Part shown: positions 7,789 to 15,131 of the stretch, piece by piece | How the letters are laid out: each line of letters starts with the position of its first letter | Position numbering within the stretch: the stretch's first letter is position 1 | Virus record (IMG/VR): IMGVR_UViG_3300006805_000143 | Location: 1-25,471 of that record | DNA length: 25,471 bases | Reading direction: 5' to 3' (one strand) | Origin: a virus | The notes under the pieces: generated by a model | Seen by the model: the letters and a program-made list of their open reading frames with translations, nothing else | What the model was told of the DNA's origin: nothing | The model's database searches: none | Position numbers and translations under genes: made by a program

Positions 7789-8997
7789 ATGGCAAATAGC
7801 ATTCTTACCATCGACATGATCACGCGCAAGGCGCTTGAGATTCTCGAAAACAATCTGGTTCTGACCCGTAACGTCAATCGTCAATACGACGATTCTTTCG
7901 CCGTTGAAGGCGCTAAAATTGGTTCCACACTGCGTATCCGTCTGCCGGATCGCGCTCTGGTGACCGACGGCGCCGCCCTGCAAGTTCAGGACGACAACGA
8001 GCAATTCACCACCCTGTCTGTGGCTAACCAAAAGCATATCGGCGTGAACTTCACTTCTGCCGAACTGACCATGCAATTGGATGACTTCGCAGAACGTGTG
8101 TTGAAACCACGTATTTCCCAATTGGCTTCCAGCATTGATGCTGACGTTGCCAATGCTTACCGTACCATCGGTAACTCAGTCGGCACGCCAGGAACAACGC
8201 CTTCAACTTCGTTGGTTCTGCTGCAAGCTCAGCAAAAACTGAACGAAAACGCTGCTGTTATGTCCCCACGTTACGCAACCGTCAACCCTGCCGCTAACGC
8301 TGGTCTGGTTGAAGGCATGAAAGGTCTGTTCAATCCAACCGACACTGTTAGCCGCCAATTCAAAAACGGCATGATGGGTACTGGCGTGTTGGGCTTTGAA
8401 GAAATCAACATGTCGCAGTCGATCAAACAGCACACCACGGGTTCCCGTGATGCGTCTGCTGCCACCATCGTTGCCGCTTCGGTGACTTCGGAAGGTGCTT
8501 CGACCCTGTCGCTGTCACAAGCTTCGGTTACCACCACGATTAAAGCTGGCGACGTGTTCACCATCGGTAGCGTGTTTGCGGTCAACCCACAAACCCGTGA
8601 ATCCACTGGTTCGCTGTTCCAGTTCGTCGCTCTGGCTGACGCTACTGCCGTGTCTGGTACTTGGACTGTTACCGTTGCTCCGATCTATTCGGCTAATCAT
8701 GCTTTGGCAACCGTCAACGCTCTGCCGCTGGTCAACGCCACTGTTACTTTCTTGGGCGCTGCTTCTACTCAGTACGCTCAGAACTTGGTCTACCACAAAG
8801 ATGCGATCACTTTTGCAACCGCTGACTTGCTGCTGCCACAAGGCGTAGACATGGCTTCGCGTGCTGTTCATAACGGTATCTCCCTGCGCGTGGTTCGCCA
8901 GTACGATATTAACAATGACCGTATGCCTTGCCGTATTGACGTCCTGTACGGTTACAGCACCATCCGTCCACAAATGGCTGCTCGTATCTGGGGCTAA
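7789..8997 (+). CDS. major capsid (coat) protein, P22 gp5 type
   Basis: The coat protein forms the icosahedral head. The start is placed at ATG 7789 (MANSILTIDMITRKALEILE), 9 bases after an AGGA ribosome site; an upstream in-frame ATG at 7744 lies inside the scaffold gene and is rejected. This gives 402 residues, against about 430 for P22 gp5. The N-terminal arm with EILENNLVL, the segment VGVNFTSAELTMQLDDF-like around 78-95 and the P22-coat-like order of helical and beta regions support the assignment, as does its place after the scaffold. Codon use is GC-rich and biased (CTG, GGT, CGT), as expected of the most abundant virion protein. A TTCG-loop terminator follows the stop. Confidence 0.92.
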   Translation: MANSILTIDMITRKALEILENNLVLTRNVNRQYDDSFAVEGAKIGSTLRIRLPDRALVTDGAALQVQDDNEQFTTLSVANQKHIGVNFTSAELTMQLDDFAERVLKPRISQLASSIDADVANAYRTIGNSVGTPGTTPSTSLVLLQAQQKLNENAAVMSPRYATVNPAANAGLVEGMKGLFNPTDTVSRQFKNGMMGTGVLGFEEINMSQSIKQHTTGSRDASAATIVAASVTSEGASTLSLSQASVTTTIKAGDVFTIGSVFAVNPQTRESTGSLFQFVALADATAVSGTWTVTVAPIYSANHALATVNALPLVNATVTFLGAASTQYAQNLVYHKDAITFATADLLLPQGVDMASRAVHNGISLRVVRQYDINNDRMPCRIDVLYGYSTIRPQMAARIWG

Positions 8998-9002
8998 GTC
9001 TG

Positions 9003-9024
9003 AAGGGGGCTTCGGCCCCTTTTT
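9003..9024 (+). terminator. intrinsic terminator after the coat gene
   Basis: AAGGGGGC (9003-9010) pairs with GCCCCTTT (9015-9022) around a TTCG tetraloop and is followed by T residues. It begins six bases after the coat stop. It is the first of three near-identical hairpins within 0.75 kb. As a terminator inside a late operon it would reduce, not abolish, downstream expression. Confidence 0.85.
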
Positions 9025-9048
9025 CAAAATTCTTTTAAGGAAAATATC

Positions 9049-9441
9049 ATGGCAATTCCAAATGGCGCAGGCGGCTATCAACTTGGTGACGGCAATCTGA
9101 GCGAAGTAAGTATTGGCGTTCAATCAGCTCCAGTGGCTAAAACCGCTGCTGCCACTCTGACCGCTGCTGAACTGACTAACGGCATCGTTACTTATACCGG
9201 CGCTGCTGTTAACCTGACTCTGCCTACCGTGGCTGACCTTGAAGTGCTGGTTTCCAGTGCTAAAGTGAATAGCTGCTTTGACTTCAGCATCATCAACACC
9301 GGCGCAACTAATGCTGCCACCGTGGTTGTTGGTACTGGCTGGACTCTGGTTGGCGTGGCTGCTGTTTCGGCTGTTACTTCGGCTACATGGCGCGCACGCA
9401 AGACCGGCGACGGTACTTGGATTGCATACCGTCTGGCTTAA
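9049..9441 (+). CDS. putative capsid decoration or minor head protein
   Basis: This 130-residue protein is Ala/Thr/Val-rich with almost no charge. Alternating beta-type segments include TAAELTNGIVTYTGAAVNLTL (about 41-61) and ARKTGDGTWIAYRLA at the end. Proteins of this kind are frequent directly after the coat gene in podoviruses and are often found in virions. The leader (AAGGAAAATATCATGGCAA) closely matches that of the coat gene, and the gene lies between two TTCG hairpins, so it forms its own expression cassette. Codon use is as biased as in the coat gene, which suggests high expression. The decoration role is inference. Confidence 0.75.
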   Translation: MAIPNGAGGYQLGDGNLSEVSIGVQSAPVAKTAAATLTAAELTNGIVTYTGAAVNLTLPTVADLEVLVSSAKVNSCFDFSIINTGATNAATVVVGTGWTLVGVAAVSAVTSATWRARKTGDGTWIAYRLA

Positions 9442-9445
9442 TACG

Positions 9446-9469
9446 AAGGGGGCTTCGGCCCCTTTCTTT
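9446..9469 (+). terminator. second TTCG-loop terminator
   Basis: The stem AAGGGGGC (9446-9453) pairs with GCCCCTTT (9458-9465) around TTCG, followed by CTTT. The stem-loop sequence is identical to the one at 9003-9022 and starts five bases after the preceding stop. The T tract is interrupted by a C, so termination may be weaker. Confidence 0.8.
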
Positions 9470-9481
9470 AAAGGATAAATC

Positions 9482-9718
9482 ATGGCAAATACAAAAGCAG
9501 TCGGCATTGCATATGCTGACCCGTCATTTGACAACGCCCAATACAAACTGTATTTGGTGGCTGACTTGCCTGCCGCATCGGTTGCTTTGGCAGGAACGCG
9601 TGCTGCGGTTAGTAACTCTAATGCTGCTTACACAGCGGGCATTGGCGCAACGGTTGCAGGTGGCGGCGCGTTTATCGTGCCTGTGTTCTGTAACGGTGTA
9701 AATTGGCTTATCGGCTAA
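9482..9718 (+). CDS. small uncharacterised head-region protein
   Basis: A 78-residue protein, Ala/Gly/Val-rich, with NAQYKLYLVADLPAASVALAG near residues 18-38 and a hydrophobic Gly-rich end (GGGAFIVPVFCNGVNWLIG). AAAGGA seven bases before the ATG is a good ribosome site, and the leader resembles those of the two genes upstream. It has no clear signal peptide. Its position between two TTCG hairpins and next to the decoration-like gene suggests a virion component made in quantity, but no family is recognised. Confidence 0.7.
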   Translation: MANTKAVGIAYADPSFDNAQYKLYLVADLPAASVALAGTRAAVSNSNAAYTAGIGATVAGGGAFIVPVFCNGVNWLIG

Positions 9719-9723
9719 TATGA

Positions 9724-9741
9724 ATGGGGCTTCGGCCCCAT
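9724..9741 (+). terminator. third TTCG-loop hairpin, without a T tract
   Basis: ATGGGGC (9724-9730) pairs with GCCCCAT (9735-9741) around TTCG, again just after a stop codon. Unlike the other two, it is followed by CTAAAC rather than T residues. It is probably a poor terminator and may instead protect the 3' end of the upstream message or be a decayed copy. Confidence 0.55.
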
Positions 9742-9748
9742 CTAAACT

Positions 9749-9922
9749 ATGAACATTTACCTCCAACACCCTGTGCATGGCCGCAAGATCGCAACAATGG
9801 AACTTGAAGCGGAACAGGATGAACAAAACGGCTGGACGCGATACAATGACGACATTGTGGAAGCGCCTAAAGTCGAAAACGAATTAGTTAGCCGACGCAA
9901 GCGCGCAACTAAAGGAAATTAA
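9749..9922 (+). CDS. small conserved phage protein between coat and gp4 genes
   Basis: A 57-residue protein starting MNIYLQHPVHGRKIATMELE, with EQNGWTRY in the middle and a basic end (RRKRATKGN). This matches a recurrent small phage protein type (xVYLxHPxHG.KVATME..A..DE.NGW.RY) found just after head genes, usually listed as hypothetical. It begins seven bases after the third hairpin and ends two bases before the gp4-like start. No strong ribosome site is seen. Function is unknown; the location suggests a head or connector accessory. Confidence 0.8.
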   Translation: MNIYLQHPVHGRKIATMELEAEQDEQNGWTRYNDDIVEAPKVENELVSRRKRATKGN

Positions 9923-9924
9923 TC

Positions 9925-10641
9925 ATGGCAACATACACAGCCGGCGAACAAATTAATGCAGCATTGCGCTTAATTGGCATGTTGGCTGAAGGTGAAGACC
10001 CAACGCCGCAAACGTCGCAAGACGCGTTAGCCGCGCTGAATCAGATGATTGATTCATGGAACACCGAACGGTTGTCTGTTTTTAATACCCAAGACCAAGT
10101 GTTTACTTGGCTTGCCGGCACGTTGACACAAACTGTTGGCCCTACAGGCACGTTTGTGGGCAACCGCCCTGTAGCGATTGATGACGCTACTTATTACAAA
10201 GACCCAGGCACTGGCGTATCTTTTGGCATTAAGTTCATCAATCAGCAGCAATATGACGGTATTGCGGTTAAAACCGTAACGTCCACCTACCCGCAAGTCT
10301 GTTGGGTAAACATGGAATACCCGAACATTACGATGACGGTATATCCACGCCCTACGCGGGACTTGGAATGGCACATTATTTCGGTTCAAGAGTTAGATAA
10401 ACCAGCAAATCTTTCTACAGAAATTCTGTTCCCACCAGGTTATTTGCGTGCGTTTAAGTACAATCTGGCTTGTGAAATTGCTGCTGAATTTGGCGTAGAA
10501 CCATCGCCAACAGTGCAACGCATTGCAATGACAAGTAAACGTAACCTTAAACGCATCAATAATCCTGATGACGTTATGTCGATGCCTTACGCGATTGTTG
10601 CAACGCGTCAACGCTTTAATGTTTACGCGGGTAATTTTTAA
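9925..10641 (+). CDS. head-tail connector, P22 gp4 type
   Basis: P22 gp4 attaches under the portal and begins the tail. The 238-residue protein begins MATYTAGEQINAALRLIGML and has DALAALNQMIDSWNTERLSVF (about 33-53), a pattern typical of gp4-like tail accessory factors (short helical core, then a longer C-terminal extension). The C-terminal half has FPPGYLRAFKYNLACEIAAEFG (about 172-193), also usual in this family. It is longer than P22 gp4 (about 166), as many relatives are. AAAGGAA is the ribosome site. The gene is followed after three bases by the antisense HNH gene. Confidence 0.87.
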   Translation: MATYTAGEQINAALRLIGMLAEGEDPTPQTSQDALAALNQMIDSWNTERLSVFNTQDQVFTWLAGTLTQTVGPTGTFVGNRPVAIDDATYYKDPGTGVSFGIKFINQQQYDGIAVKTVTSTYPQVCWVNMEYPNITMTVYPRPTRDLEWHIISVQELDKPANLSTEILFPPGYLRAFKYNLACEIAAEFGVEPSPTVQRIAMTSKRNLKRINNPDDVMSMPYAIVATRQRFNVYAGNF

Positions 10642-10644
10642 CTA

Positions 10645-11139
10645 CTAAATAGTGCAAGCACTATGGTATTTACGTTTTCCAGCCAAATAAGCTTGGTGAG
10701 CTTTTTCCGGCGTTAAATAATCACCAAGCCATTTGGATTTGCCGTTAACTGACATGCTTGCGCGCCATTTATTTTGAAACCATATAACGCCCATAAAACC
10801 GGATTTATTTCGTTTATTTGGTTTCTTAATATTTTGAGAATTACCTTCTGCGGTTACATTTCTAAGATTAGCTATGCAATTGTCCGCTTTTTTGCAATTG
10901 ATATGGTCAATCAAACCGGTAGGCCAAACGCCATGCACGTAAAACCACGCCAATCTGTGCGCTTTGTACACTTTACCGTTGATACCAATTGTAACGTAGC
11001 CAATTCTTTTTTCAATGCAGCCTGCAATAGTACCGGCTTTAACAGCTTTGCTTCTATTTGTTTTCCATATAAAAATTCCCGTATTTCGGTTATAGTCCAG
11101 AATTGCGTGCAGGTATTCAATCGTAAGTTCAAGTGCCAT
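10645..11139 (-). CDS. free-standing HNH homing endonuclease with AP2-like domain
   Basis: HNH homing endonucleases cut phage genomes lacking them and so spread by repair. The 164-residue protein has an HNH core: H61 in KAHRLAW, the IDHIN motif (77-81, H79) and N91 in ANLRNVT. NSQNIKKP..NKSGFMGV leads into an AP2-like DNA-binding region (about 114-160; GVIWFQNKWRASM, GKSKWLGDYLTPEKAHQAY). It lies antisense between the gp4- and gp10-like genes and is more AT-rich than its neighbours, as expected for an inserted selfish gene. Its ribosome site AAGGAG, five bases before the ATG, lies partly in a hairpin. There is no sign of an intron. Confidence 0.92.
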   Translation of the reverse strand: MALELTIEYLHAILDYNRNTGIFIWKTNRSKAVKAGTIAGCIEKRIGYVTIGINGKVYKAHRLAWFYVHGVWPTGLIDHINCKKADNCIANLRNVTAEGNSQNIKKPNKRNKSGFMGVIWFQNKWRASMSVNGKSKWLGDYLTPEKAHQAYLAGKRKYHSACTI

Positions 11140-11141
11140 TT

Positions 11142-11162
11142 AAGCTCCTTAGTAATGAGCTT
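11142..11162 (-). promoter_or_regulatory. hairpin over the HNH ribosome site
   Basis: On the minus strand AAGCTC (11162-11157) pairs with GAGCTT (11147-11142) around a nine-base loop. The Shine-Dalgarno AAGGAG runs from the loop into the 3' arm. Homing endonuclease genes of phage T4 are known to have ribosome sites hidden in hairpins of some transcripts, so this could limit HNH translation. The stem has only six base pairs. Confidence 0.4.
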
Positions 11163-11189
11163 GAATATTAACACAGAAACTATTAAATA

Positions 11190-12617
11190 ATGCAAACGCC
11201 TATTCTCGGTCAATCATACGTTGCCCGTAGCGTTAACGCTGCGGATAACCGTATGGTTAATCTGTTTCCGGAAGCTACGCCAGAAGGCCAAACAGCCGGT
11301 TTTCTTAATCGTGCGCCTGGGTTGCGTAAGCTGGCAACCGTGGGTACTGGCCCTATTCGTGGGCTGTGGACGTTCGGCGGTTACGGTTACGTTGTGTCTG
11401 GTAGCAGGCTATATAAGCTAGACACAAGCTGGAACGCTACGCCACTAGGCGTTATTAGCGGTTCTGGCCCCGTGTCAATGGCTGACAATGGCACGCAATT
11501 GTTTGTTGCGGCTAATCCTGCGGGCTACATTTATAACGCCAGCACAGACGTATTTCAACAAATTAACGATCCAGATTTTGCCGGCGCCGTTATGGTGGGC
11601 TATCTGGATGGTTATTTTGTATTTCAGCAGCCCAATTCACAAATCTTTTGGACTACCAAGCTGTTAGATGGTACGTCAGTCGATCCACTGGATTTTGCCA
11701 GCGCCGAAGGTTCGCCTGACGGTTTAATGTCGTTATTTGTTGACCATTTGGAAGTGTGGCTGTTTGGTACACAAACTGTTGAAGTTTGGTACGACGCGGC
11801 TAACGTAGGCTTTCCATTTTCGCGTATTCAAGGCGCGGTTAATGAGTTTGGTTGCGCTGCAACATACTCGCCTGCCAAACTGGACAATTCGTTATTCTGG
11901 CTTGGATCAGACGCCCGTGGGCATGGCATTGTGTATCGTGCTAACGGCTACATCGGCCAGCGTGTGTCTACGCACGCGGTTGAGTACGCTATTCAAAGTT
12001 ACGACGTTATTAGCGACGCGATTGGCTTTTCGTACCAGCAGGATGGCCATTCGTTCTATGTGCTGATATTTCCTAGCGCCAATGCAACTTGGGTGTACGA
12101 CGTTGCCACACAAGCTTGGCATGAACGTGCCGGCTTTGCTAATGGTCAATTGATTCGCCATCGAGCTAACTGCCAGATGTTTTTTAACGAAGAAATTGTT
12201 GTTGGCGACTTTCAAAACGGCAAAATCTATGCGTATGATTTAAATGTGTATGCTGACGATACGCAGCCACAGAAATGGGTTCGATCATGGCGCGCACTGC
12301 CAACCGGCCAAAATAACCTCAAACGCACTGCGCAGCATACGCTGCAACTTGATTGCGAGACGGGTGTAGGCTTGAACGATGGTCAAGGCAACACGCCGCA
12401 AGTTATGCTTCGCTGGTCAGATGATGGCGGTCATACTTGGTCAAACGAACATTGGGCGTCTATGGGCAAGATTGGCGGGTATTTCACGCGTACATTTTGG
12501 CGCCGGCTTGGCATGACGATTAAACTGCGTGACCGCGTGTATGAAGTGTCTGGCACTGATCCGGTTAAGATTGCGATTACAGGCGCAGAACTTGTTTTGA
12601 CGCCTACTAATGGCTGA
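11190..12617 (+). CDS. packaged-DNA stabilization protein, P22 gp10 type
   Basis: P22 gp10 binds beneath gp4 and helps hold DNA in the filled head. The 475 residues match gp10 in length (about 472) and in style: the N-terminus MQTPILGQSYVARSVNAADN, then NLFPEATPEG, then a beta-propeller-like series with repeated short hydrophobic strands (GYVVSGSRLYKLD, YLDGYFVFQQPNSQIFWTT, LFVDHLEVWLFGTQTVEVWYD). The start region is AT-rich and shows no Shine-Dalgarno, perhaps because the HNH insertion displaced the original leader. It overlaps the next gene by eight bases. Confidence 0.9.
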   Translation: MQTPILGQSYVARSVNAADNRMVNLFPEATPEGQTAGFLNRAPGLRKLATVGTGPIRGLWTFGGYGYVVSGSRLYKLDTSWNATPLGVISGSGPVSMADNGTQLFVAANPAGYIYNASTDVFQQINDPDFAGAVMVGYLDGYFVFQQPNSQIFWTTKLLDGTSVDPLDFASAEGSPDGLMSLFVDHLEVWLFGTQTVEVWYDAANVGFPFSRIQGAVNEFGCAATYSPAKLDNSLFWLGSDARGHGIVYRANGYIGQRVSTHAVEYAIQSYDVISDAIGFSYQQDGHSFYVLIFPSANATWVYDVATQAWHERAGFANGQLIRHRANCQMFFNEEIVVGDFQNGKIYAYDLNVYADDTQPQKWVRSWRALPTGQNNLKRTAQHTLQLDCETGVGLNDGQGNTPQVMLRWSDDGGHTWSNEHWASMGKIGGYFTRTFWRRLGMTIKLRDRVYEVSGTDPVKIAITGAELVLTPTNG

Positions 12618-14052
12618 TAACCTTAAAATTCCTGCCGATCGGGTTGCGTTACTTGATCCTAAAACTAACGCGGTAACGCGTCAGTGGTATCGCTATTTTC
12701 AAGATTTGCAAAACATCGGCGGTGGTGGCGGCACAGGCACAGTTACGTCTATCAATGTATCCGGCGGCACAACGGGTCTGACAACCAGCGGTGGGCCAGT
12801 TACAACAAGCGGCACGATTACGTTTGCTGGTACGCTAAACGTTCTTAATGGCGGCACAGGCGCTACAACAGCGTCAGGCGCACGCACAAACTTAGGTTTA
12901 GTGATTGGCGTCGATGTGCCTAGTCCGACAGGCACAGGCGCGTCAGGCTCATGGAGTATCAATGCGGCTACAGTCACTAATGGCGTTTACACGACGGGCA
13001 GTTATGCTGACCCTACTTGGATTACAAGCCTTGCTGGTTCTAAAGTTACTGGCGCCATATCTGGTCAAGCTGGCAGCGTAGCAAATGCGCTGACCGCTGG
13101 CTCAGGCATTTCGTACAGTTCCGGCACAACGTATGATGGCTCAGCAGCCATTACAATTACTAATTCGGCGCCAGATCAGGTTGTATCGTTAACCGGCGCC
13201 GGCACGACTACGATTAGCGGTACGTATCCTAGCTTTACAATCACATCCACGGATGCGTTTACGGGTACGGTTACAGCAGTTACTGGAACTGCGCCGGTTA
13301 TATCGTCCGGCGGTACAACACCGGCTATTAGTATGCCAGCGGCCACAACGTCGGTTAGCGGTTATTTGACCAACACTGATTGGAACACGTTTAACAATAA
13401 GCAACCGGCTTTTGGTTCACAAACGGCTAACTTCTTTTATGCAGCGCCAAATGGTTCTGCCGGCGTGCCATCGTTCCGCGCAATTGTTGCGGCTGACATT
13501 CCTACGCTTAACCAAAACACAACCGGCACAGCATCAAATATTACCGGCGTGGTAGCGATTGCCAACGGTGGAACAGGCCAAACTACACAAACGGCTGCGT
13601 TTGACGCGTTGTCGCCAACGACGACCAAAGGCGATTTAATCGTATACAACAGCACGGATAATGTCCGTCTGGCTGTAGGCGCGGATAATTTAGTATTAAC
13701 CGCTGACTCAACGCAAGCCACCGGCGTTAAATGGGCTGCTGTTGCGGGTACGGTTACTGTATCCAACGATACAACGACTGCCACAAACGAATACCCATTG
13801 TTTTCTGCTGCTACGTCAGGCAGCATTACGACGGTCTATACCAGCGATGCGAAGTACCTGTACAAGCCTAGCACTGGCGAGTTAACATCGCCTGCACCAA
13901 TAGCAAGTAACGGCATATTTGTAAATAGCCAAACAGTAGCAACCAGCTATACAATAGCGGCAGGTAATTCAGGTATGTCGGCAGGGCCGATTACGATCAA
14001 TTCAGGCGTGACCGTGACGTTAGCGTCTGGCGCAAGATGGGCGGTAATATGA
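12610..14052 (+). CDS. tail fibre or needle-position protein with fibre repeats
   Basis: This 480-residue protein occupies the gp26 (tail needle) slot of the P22 order but does not look like gp26. The N-terminus (MADNLKIPADRVALLDPKT..VTRQWYRYF) is a common adaptor in podovirus fibre proteins. It is followed by a Gly/Thr/Ser-rich body with VLNGGTGATTASGARTNLG (78-96) and a second GGTGQTT block (around 320), then TTKGDLIVYNSTDN..LTADSTQATGVKW. The last 40 residues form a cap, ITINSGVTVTLASGARWAVI, also present in the fibre gene at 18563. It could plug the tail or bind a receptor. ATGA overlap with the next gene. Confidence 0.8.
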   Translation: MADNLKIPADRVALLDPKTNAVTRQWYRYFQDLQNIGGGGGTGTVTSINVSGGTTGLTTSGGPVTTSGTITFAGTLNVLNGGTGATTASGARTNLGLVIGVDVPSPTGTGASGSWSINAATVTNGVYTTGSYADPTWITSLAGSKVTGAISGQAGSVANALTAGSGISYSSGTTYDGSAAITITNSAPDQVVSLTGAGTTTISGTYPSFTITSTDAFTGTVTAVTGTAPVISSGGTTPAISMPAATTSVSGYLTNTDWNTFNNKQPAFGSQTANFFYAAPNGSAGVPSFRAIVAADIPTLNQNTTGTASNITGVVAIANGGTGQTTQTAAFDALSPTTTKGDLIVYNSTDNVRLAVGADNLVLTADSTQATGVKWAAVAGTVTVSNDTTTATNEYPLFSAATSGSITTVYTSDAKYLYKPSTGELTSPAPIASNGIFVNSQTVATSYTIAAGNSGMSAGPITINSGVTVTLASGARWAVI

Positions 14053-14393
14053 TTAGCCATTATTTTAGCTCTGGCTTGTACACAAAAGAAACTAAAATTC
14101 CTGCGCATCATGTGCTGGTTCAGCACGCGCACAAGCACGATCATTTTTCCATTCTTGCGCAAGGTTCAGTCGAATTAATCGTTGATGGCGTTAAATCTAT
14201 TGTTACTGCACCCGCTTGTTTGACGATTGAGGCAGGTAAGCACCATGGCATTAAAACTTTGACCGATGTGGTTTGGTACTGCATACACGCTACAGATTGC
14301 ATTGATGAAAACGAAATTGACGCTGTATTAGTACAGCCTACAGACATGAGCGTAGCCAATGCTATCGCGCAAGAATTAGTTAAGGAGCATTGA
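14049..14393 (+). CDS. cupin-fold protein in the virion module
   Basis: The start is placed at ATG 14049 (ATGA overlap) instead of the in-frame ATG at 14037 inside the upstream gene, giving 114 residues. Cupin motif 1 is visible as H26-A-H28-K-H30-D-H32 followed by SILAQGSVEL, and motif 2 around IEAGKHHGIKTL (60-71), with a beta-rich layout between. Histidines 26/28/30/32 and 65/66 could bind a metal ion. Single-domain cupins occur in tail or ejection regions of several phages, with no settled role; sugar or small-ligand binding is one idea. The place matches gp14 in P22 order. A strong AAGGAG near its end serves the next gene. Confidence 0.85.
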   Translation: MISHYFSSGLYTKETKIPAHHVLVQHAHKHDHFSILAQGSVELIVDGVKSIVTAPACLTIEAGKHHGIKTLTDVVWYCIHATDCIDENEIDAVLVQPTDMSVANAIAQELVKEH

Positions 14394-14394
14394 T

Positions 14395-15123
14395 ATGCCT
14401 TGGATGATGGCAGCGGCAGTAGTAGGTTCTTCACTTATTGGTTCTAGCCAACAAGCTGGCGCAGCAAAAGATGCCGCTAATACAACGGCAGCAGCGACAA
14501 ACAGAGCAACTGCACTGCAAGAAAAGATGTACAACGAAGGCGTGCAGCGTCAGCAACCGTTTTACAACGCTGGCGTTAACGCATTAGGCCAGTATGTACA
14601 AGGCGTGCAGCCTGGCGGCGCGTTGACGCGTGGTTTTACAATGGCTGATTACCAAGCCGACCCAGGCTACGCGTTTCGGCTAAGCGAAGGTTTGAAAGGT
14701 CTAGAACAGACTGCGGCAGCTAGAGGGGGTTTGCTGTCCGGTAACGCATTGCGCGGCGCGCAGCGATTTGGGCAAGACCTTGCATCGCAAGAGTACACAA
14801 ACGCGTATAACCGCTACACAGGTGAGCAAGCAACGCAACGTAACGCGTTAGCTGGATTAGCCGGCCAAGGTCAAACTACCGCAAATACAATTGGTAATTC
14901 GGGCGCTGCGTATGGTCAAAATGTTGGCAATATGATGGTTAACCAAGGTGTAAATCAAGCCAATGCGGGCTTAGTCGGCGCTAACGCAAACGCTTCCGCT
15001 TATCGCAATATTGGCAGTTATTTAGGTAGCCAAAATTATGGCAGTATGTTTGGCGGCAATAGCGGCGGTGCAGGTACTGCGGAAAATAATTGGTCAGGCC
15101 AGTTGGCGAATCCATACAAATAG
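14395..15123 (+). CDS. DNA ejection protein, P22 gp7-like
   Basis: Ejection proteins leave the head with the DNA and help it cross the envelope. The 242-residue protein has a hydrophobic Ala-rich N-terminus (MPWMMAAAVVGSSLIGSSQQ), a helical middle and the segment DPGYAFRLSEGLKGLEQTAA followed by RGGLLSGNALRG (about 90-122), typical of phage DNA transfer proteins of the gp7 type (about 229 residues). The end is Gly/Asn-rich (YGSMFGGNSGGAG). The ribosome site AAGGAG lies within the end of the cupin gene. It is the first of three successive ejection-type genes. Confidence 0.86.
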   Translation: MPWMMAAAVVGSSLIGSSQQAGAAKDAANTTAAATNRATALQEKMYNEGVQRQQPFYNAGVNALGQYVQGVQPGGALTRGFTMADYQADPGYAFRLSEGLKGLEQTAAARGGLLSGNALRGAQRFGQDLASQEYTNAYNRYTGEQATQRNALAGLAGQGQTTANTIGNSGAAYGQNVGNMMVNQGVNQANAGLVGANANASAYRNIGSYLGSQNYGSMFGGNSGGAGTAENNWSGQLANPYK

Positions 15124-15131
15124 GCACAAAC

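Larger units (their letters stand above)
10640..11197. repeat. imperfect direct repeat flanking the HNH insertion
   Basis: Positions 10640-10659 and 11178-11197 match at 17 of 20 bases (AACTACTAAATAGTGCAAGC against AACTATTAAATAATGCAAAC). The left copy begins at the gp4 stop, and the right copy includes the ATG and first codons of the gp10-like gene; at the matching place the left copy reads GTG CAA. The pair encloses the antisense HNH gene almost exactly, which suggests that the element's arrival duplicated the gp4/gp10 junction. Confidence 0.6.

Noticed and set aside
8515-9123. Minus-strand open frame across the coat gene 3' end
   Set aside because: It spans the terminator hairpin and two plus-strand genes with strong ribosome sites, and its own start has no support.
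10645-11189. Group I intron around the HNH gene
   Set aside because: The gene is antisense and sits between two complete genes (gp4-like and gp10-like), so there is no split exon to join.
10774-11190. Plus-strand frame opposite the HNH gene
   Set aside because: The minus-strand reading has intact HNH and AP2-like motifs and a good Shine-Dalgarno. The plus frame has neither.
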